Positions 60,201 through 64,000 of a DNA stretch of 64,000 nt are shown here, in pieces. Position 1 is the first letter of the stretch. Every line of letters starts with the position of its first letter. The position numbers and the translations under genes are program-made. Location of the stretch: contig NC_135568.1 in the NCBI RefSeq assembly GCF_964340395.1, positions 3,648,501-3,712,500 of the forward strand. The letters run 5' to 3'. Source of the DNA: Glandiceps talaboti (lineage: Eukaryota; Hemichordata; Enteropneusta; Spengelidae). The notes under the pieces were generated by a model. It saw nothing but the letters and a program-made list of their open reading frames with translations, did not search any database and was not told the origin of the DNA.

Positions 60201-63071
60201 TTGCACATACTTTCCATGGTATATTTACAGTACTGTATTTCATTGCCGATACTTCCTATGCAAGCAATGTGATTTGTTGCTATCATTATTTGTCAAACAT
60301 GGTTATATAACCTGTCTGAAAAGAAGTTAGCTATGAACTCAAAATCCTTGATCGTTTATACTTTGAGTGTTCTCATAACATTGCCAGTGATACATTTTTA
60401 TCACATAAACACAATTTTTTTTAGTTTGTACAAATAAATTCATCTTCATTCAGACTGGAATTCTTACCTTGATTCCTGCAAGCATTCCTGTTGTTGATAC
60501 ACTGAAGTCTAGATATGCTAGAAGTTCTGGAGTTGGTGCTCTGTAATGGTTGCTAAGTTTTTTCTTGGGTACATCATCGGTATCAACTATTGTTGGCCAT
60601 GACTTGACATCAACAGCTCCAGCAGCTTCCTGTTAAAAATAAATTGAAACAATCCAATGTTGGTGTACAGAGTGGATAAAACACTCCAACTTGTACCAAA
60701 TATTATACTTCAAAACTAACTGATAGTTCACTGGAAATATCATTTCCTATATACTCTATCTTAGATTATACCTTAGATTATAACGTATCTTAAATCTCTG
60801 TAATTCCATATGCGTTGATAATAAGTATATTCCGGTACATGTAATTTGATAGTCTTTGACAATATCATTATCTTAGATATGTATAATTTGATAATGTTTG
60901 ATAATGGCCTACCTTAGACCTGAGTACATTGATAATGTTTGATATTGGCCTACCTTAGACCCGAGTACATTGATAATGTTTGATAATGGCCTACCTTAGA
61001 TTTGAGTAATTTGATAACAGCTGATGTTGATAGTACTGCTCTAGATTTACTAACTTCTACAATCATTCTCACAGTTGGAAGTGTAGTCAGGATATTCTGT
61101 CCATGGGGAGGCCTGATAGCAACTGGAACAGCACCTTTAGATATAATCAATGTATGACTACGTTATATTCAAACTTCACAAAATATGCAAGTGTGTGTTC
61201 CCCTGATTTGTTGTACATGGAACGATCACACACTCATTTGCATACAGGTATGCAATCGTGATTTCAGTATTGCACTGCAGTCAAAATACCACTAGTATAC
61301 ACACACACCAATGTAAGTAATCTCTGGTACATATGCATTGCACTGCAGTACATATATAATAATAGACACAAATGCATTGTTTCATTCCATGGCTGACATT
61401 TAACTATCACACAAGGAGAAAGTAAACCCAACTTACCAATATATAAAAAGTAAACCCAACTTACCAATATATAAAAAGTAAACCCAACTTACCAATATAT
61501 AAAAAGTAAACCCAACTTACTGAATATATAAAAAGTAAACCCAACTTACTGAATATATAAAAAGTAAACCCAACTTACTAATATATAAAAAGTAAACCCA
61601 ACTTACCAATATATAAAAAGTAAACCCAACTTACCAATATATAAACAACCATAGAATGCTACTATCAGGTCAATACCAGGAGGATAAATCAACGCTACAT
61701 GTTCTCCAGTATTGATCTTTATTTTGTCATGTAATATTGCACCCACTCTTTCAGATTTCTTGTGAAGTTGAAGACATGTTAGTGTACTTGCTATGTGACC
61801 CTAAAGTCAAACAGAAATACACAGTGTCAAGACAATGGGATTGTGGAATGATTATGTCATCACCAGAGCTTTTCCCATAAACCCTTGCAGGAATGATGTC
61901 ATCACCAGAATTTTTCCCATAACCCCTTGCAGGAAATCCTCAAAATGGCTGAACACAAGTCAAGTGCAGTACGACTTTACAAGATTTCAAAGTTGAAGAT
62001 GTTACCAAAGTACTATTTTATCATCCCAAATCATATGTCAATTGATAACTGTAATTAATATAAGTATACTATGGCAGAAATAAGTTTGATGAGACTTTTC
62101 CTATGACAAATTCTGATGCTAACCAATATTTTGAAAAGAAAAAAGTTGAATAAACTATGTTTCTTACCTTGGCATTTAATAAGTTAAACAAGACATGATC
62201 TGGTGTGGTCTGAGCTCGCCATCGAAGAACTTCAGACAAGAATTGGTACTGAAATAGAATGAATTTATCAAAAAATTGTCAACTTGAACTAAAGATAAGA
62301 TTTGACATCTGGAATTAACAGACATATCATAAACAAAATATATTCACAAATAACTATATATTTCATTTGGAAATGTGATAGGCATACAAATGGTAGAAAT
62401 ATTATAGATGAATCTTACTCAACATATCAAGCAGAATTTAGGAACCTAAGTCATTGTAGTACACAACCCTGACAAGACGCCAGCAAAAAATTTAGCATTT
62501 GCTTCCAAAGAATTTTTTGACTTTGTGAGTATAAATTTTGAATGATCAAATCATATATAAATATCATACATAAATACCAGATTTGACTTGATGATGGTTT
62601 AGTATGCTTTAGTATAAGGAACTTTTAATATGCAGTCAGCATTACTCCAACAAACATATAAACTCCATTCTACCAACCTTTCTAGCAGTGTCACTGTCTT
62701 CATCTATCAAACCAATTTCACGACCTGAGGCCCCAGCTATTCTACTTCCACTAACAAGGTTCCCCATCAACACTGAGGCTGGACCTACTTCTGCTGGTTT
62801 GATTCTTGGTTTAGGAAGATTTGTTACACAGCTGTAAGGAGATTGAAATCAATGGACTGAATTAGTCTGTGAATGTAATTATATCAACATCCATTGATAG
62901 CTTAATGTCTACATTATCACAAATATAATTATTAATTTAGTCTGTTTCTGTCTTACCTAACATCAACAGTATTTCCTACCAGCTAGAGTACATTGTACTT
63001 CATCTTTCTAACCATCGACATGTTCAGATACACACACTCACATACACATACATGTACATCTGCATGTGCAC

Positions 63072-63107
<36 letters not shown>

Positions 63108-63189
63108 CTACATACAGAGACAGACAGACAGACACATAGACAGTCACAGACACAGACATAGACACACACAGACAGACAGACACACAATG

Positions 63190-63279
<90 letters not shown>

Positions 63280-63444
63280 AAAACAGACACACAGACAGAC
63301 AGCCAAACAGACATTTCTCAATGCCACTCAAATACAATCTATGTATACTTACGTGTGTGGACACATGAGTACATTAGTTGGGTGGAGTGTTCCCTCTAAG
63401 TATTTATTCTTTGTCTCACTTATATGGATACCACCAAGTGGGGT
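54028..63444 (-). CDS. dip2: DIP2, disco-interacting protein 2 (3' part: 15 exons, second adenylate-forming domain)
   Basis: Joined exons (minus strand): 63444-63353, 62831-62678, 62248-62168, 61800-61635, 61134-60995, 60629-60468, 60089-59959, 59421-59330, 59064-58988, 58558-58388, 58079-57960, 57548-57474, 56211-56037, 55362-55239, 54280-54028. They total 2013 bases, 670 residues plus stop. The product matches the C-terminal 43% or so of animal DIP2 (about 1570 residues), which has an N-terminal DMAP1-binding region and two fatty-acyl-AMP-ligase-like domains. Here are the linker and all of the second domain, with the STTG(M/L)-type A3 motif and ARTGYLGF, where true ligases have TGDLG. DIP2 was named for binding Disco and has been linked to diacylglycerol homeostasis in yeast and flies. 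The first part of the gene lies beyond 64 kb. Five junctions lie in tandem repeats that copy the splice site. Confidence 0.97.
54285..55200. repeat. 40-base minisatellite copying the dip2 last-exon acceptor
   Basis: About twenty copies of CAGCACTGTCAGTGTAAAAC and AGTACTGTACATGTAAAACA. On the minus strand each holds ACAGTGCTG, like the true junction ACAG/TGCTG at 54280. Confidence 0.93.
55239..55362 (-). CDS. dip2: dip2 exon n
   Basis: Encodes RHDALFVVGSLDETMILRGM, then RYHPIDIENSV. Its acceptor (GTTTTCAGGTCGCCATGATG) is copied three or four times in the intron just upstream. Confidence 0.97.
55340..55495. repeat. Tandem copies of the dip2 exon n acceptor
   Basis: Copies of GCATCATGGTGACCTGAAAA with the spacers CAACAAGAG or CAACAAACA. 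The first copy spans the real junction at 55362. Confidence 0.85.
55500..56030. other. dip2 intron, no features recognised
   Basis: Includes a segment (55755-55850) loosely like 13265-13350 and 58840-58935, which share GACTCATATTTTGA or GACTCGTGC and AACCAATGA motifs. Confidence 0.4.
56037..56211 (-). CDS. dip2: dip2 exon m (ARTGYLGF motif)
   Basis: Encodes IWVSSPHNACGYYTIYGDDS, then ARTGYLGFIKRTELTQADG. The Asp of the usual TGDLG adenylation motif is Tyr here, as in other DIP2 proteins. Confidence 0.97.
56300..56565. repeat. About 34-base minisatellite
   Basis: Seven or eight copies of CAGTCTCCCTAGCTTGAATA followed by CAAATGTCTCT. In the dip2 intron between exons l and m, not touching a splice site. 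Confidence 0.9.
56570..57360. other. dip2 intron, no features recognised
   Basis: AT-rich, no exon or repeat of note. Confidence 0.4.
57364..57438. repeat. Poly-C and (CA)n tract
   Basis: AAATATGACCC, then ATAAAATATAACC with about 15 C, then (CA)n. The same AAATATGACCCCC pairing occurs at 4192 and 4254. Confidence 0.85.
57474..57548 (-). CDS. dip2: dip2 exon l
   Basis: Encodes ILPGVKVVIANPETKGQCAD then SHLGE. 75 bases, phase 0. A poly-C and CA tract lies next to it in the downstream intron (57400-57438). Confidence 0.97.
57960..58079 (-). CDS. dip2: dip2 exon k
   Basis: Encodes GASSPDPTTVYVDTRALRND, then RVTLVEKGSPHSLCLMESGK. 120 bases, phase 0 both ends. Confidence 0.97.
58310..58405. repeat. 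60-base tandem duplication of the dip2 exon j donor
   Basis: ATGTGGCTACATACCTGTAG and ACAAATGGCTACATTAA appear twice, exactly 60 bases apart (donors at 58387 and 58327). Confidence 0.92.
58388..58558 (-). CDS. dip2: dip2 exon j
   Basis: Encodes TKGVDLTCVRTCIALAEERP, then AVSTSFGCRVNVAICLQ. The last coding bases and donor are duplicated exactly 60 bases downstream; use of the copy would add a stop codon. Confidence 0.97.
58988..59064 (-). CDS. dip2: dip2 exon i
   Basis: Encodes RDTFCSYSVMELCSKGLGTS then TLQLK, a DIP2 signature. Acceptor GTTTTCAG, donor AAGGTAAGTG. Confidence 0.97.
59160..59330. mobile_element. MITE-like family D, copy 3
   Basis: Shares CACACAATTTCTATAGACGC, ATCTCTTACTATGTGGTGAC and TTTGGCTATCATTAGAGGGC. 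The first terminus is degraded. It abuts the donor of dip2 exon h. Confidence 0.7.
59330..59421 (-). CDS. dip2: dip2 exon h
   Basis: Encodes IYSGHQSILIPPFEVEINPA, then LWLTALSQFK. A MITE-like copy (59165-59330) ends almost exactly at its donor side. Confidence 0.96.
59959..60089 (-). CDS. dip2: dip2 exon g
   Basis: Encodes MSHAAATALCRSQKLQCELY, then PYSGLGFVLWVLS. Acceptor TATTTTAG, donor GCAGGTAAG, ends in phase 2. Confidence 0.97.
60468..60629 (-). CDS. dip2: dip2 exon f (A3-like motif)
   Basis: Encodes EAAGAVDVKSWPTIVDTDD, then LAYLDFSVSTTGMLAGIK. STTGML occupies the position of the phosphate-binding A3 loop of adenylate-forming enzymes. Confidence 0.97.
60840..61020. repeat. 41-base tandem repeat of the dip2 exon e donor
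   Basis: Two clear extra copies and one degraded copy of GGCCTACCTTAGACCTGAGT with ACATTGATAATGTTTGATA. The rightmost copy is the real exon end. Confidence 0.92.
60995..61134 (-). CDS. dip2: dip2 exon e
   Basis: Encodes AVPVAIRPPHGQNILTTLPT, then VRMIVEVSKSRAVLST. Its end and donor (TCTAAGGTAGGCC) recur twice downstream at 41-base spacing. Confidence 0.97.
61205..61345. mobile_element. Dispersed element C, partial inverted copy 3
   Basis: Reverse complement of the first blocks: CTCATTTGCATACAGGTATG, ATTGCACTGCAG, ATACCACTAGTAT and TAATCTCTGGTAC. In a dip2 intron. Confidence 0.65.
61421..61645. repeat. 28-base tandem repeat of the dip2 exon d donor
   Basis: Eight copies of GTAAACCCAACTTACCAATA and TATAAAAA; the last (61619-61645) is the true exon-intron junction. 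Confidence 0.96.
61635..61800 (-). CDS. dip2: dip2 exon d
   Basis: Encodes LQLHKKSERVGAIL, then EHVALIYPPGIDLIVAFYGC and LYI. Its donor ATTGGTAAGTTGGG and the last dozen coding bases are repeated about seven more times in the intron downstream (61421-61619). Confidence 0.97.
62168..62248 (-). CDS. dip2: dip2 exon c
   Basis: 81 bases, phase 0 at both ends: YQFLSEVLRWRAQTTPDHVL then FNLLNAK, the start of the second adenylate-forming domain. Confidence 0.97.
62678..62831 (-). CDS. dip2: dip2 exon b
   Basis: Encodes CVTNLPKPRIKPAEVGPASV, then LMGNLVSGSRIAGASGREIG, a conserved inter-domain stretch. Donor AAAGGTTGGT, unusual but forced by phase and homology. Acceptor CCTTACAG. Confidence 0.95.
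63068..63185. repeat. (CA)n and ACAG microsatellites
   Basis: (CA)n at about 63068-63106, then CAGA-rich sequence to 63183. Confidence 0.95.
63190..63281. repeat. (CTTA)n microsatellite, (GTAA)n on the coding strand
   Basis: About 22 perfect units. In the dip2 sense direction this is a run of GTAAGTAAGT, the core of a splice donor, about 70 bases after the exon a donor. Confidence 0.97.
63353..63444 (-). CDS. dip2: dip2 exon a (linker before second ANL domain)
   Basis: Encodes TPLGGIHISETKNKYLEG, then LHPTNVLMCPH, near-identical to vertebrate DIP2. Acceptor ATCTACAG, donor CACGTAAGT. A (GTAA)n array on the coding strand begins about 70 bases into the downstream intron. Confidence 0.96.
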
Positions 63445-63449
63445 CTGTA

Positions 63450-64000
63450 GATAATGAAGAATAACTTGAAAAGGGACAGTTCTCAAACTTGGATTCCTTT
63501 CATTTTTGCATGGAAATTCTCCTAAAATCATTCTATTTACATGACAGTTAATATAATTATATAACATTCACCCATCATCAAAAATGGAATTCAGTCAAAG
63601 CAATGATATAAATTTTTTCATTGCAAAATAATGTCATTTAATCATTTATACGTTTCATTTGATGACAACTTTGAGATCAGTATGTAGCTGTACACTGAAT
63701 GGAGTAAGTTGATAAAATAAATTGAAACATTTGTCATGTATTTATTCAACTTTCCACATTAATTTATAACAAAGTATACAAGTACCAAATTTCATCATAC
63801 TTCCTTCTACTATATTTCTTCTATATTTCACTGTTGAAAACTTTGCTAAAACTGTCCACTCTTCGCCATTACAAGAGTTCTCAACAGTGCTAAAAAATGT
63901 TGTCTGTAACTTGTACAAGTAATATTATACCTCTGTTCACAATGTATACACTAACCCAAAACACAGAAACAGTTTTGTAGGCAATGTCTAATTCAGTTAT
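63450..64000. other. dip2 intron, continues past the window
   Basis: No further dip2 exon was found in the last 550 bases. Confidence 0.5.

Overview
This is a stretch of animal nuclear genome, AT-rich and full of repeats, with two intron-rich protein-coding genes, both on the minus strand. I reconstructed 36 coding exons by hand from splice sites, reading phase and protein-family similarity; phases agree at every junction. The organism is probably an aquatic bilaterian invertebrate (lophotrochozoan, hemichordate or cephalochordate are all possible). The reasons are many short exons in vertebrate-like positions, two introns with U12-type (minor spliceosome) signals, invertebrate-style tRNA-derived SINEs, and very dense mini- and microsatellites. 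I cannot name the species.

Layout. 1-11 kb: no convincing gene; a long palindrome, MITE-like hairpins and minisatellites, with a CpG-richer patch at 3.3-4.3 kb that could be a promoter. 11.07-43.92 kb: a complete delta-type phosphoinositide phospholipase C gene in 21 exons, 773 residues if every exon is used. Exon 1 is a 28-base coding exon in a CpG-rich promoter region, followed by an intron of about 10 kb. 44-54 kb: intergenic, mostly tandem arrays of 20-80 base units and simple repeats. 54.03-63.44 kb: the last 15 exons (670 residues) of DIP2 (disco-interacting protein 2), covering the second adenylate-forming (AMP-binding-like) domain; its 5' half lies beyond the right edge.

The PLC makes diacylglycerol and IP3 from PIP2, and DIP2 has been linked to diacylglycerol homeostasis. 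The two could touch the same lipid pool, but their adjacency may be chance.

Most notable observations: (1) in DIP2, five exon-intron junctions (three donors, two acceptors) sit inside tandem repeats whose units copy the junction itself, giving rows of decoy splice sites; (2) the PLC gene has two introns with U12-type signals, one apparently with AT-AT ends and one GT-AG; (3) a 90-base in-frame PLC exon would split the substrate-binding Lys-x-Lys pair of the catalytic barrel, so it is probably an alternative cassette; (4) several MITE-like families, one carrying POU-octamer motifs, recur in the introns of both genes.
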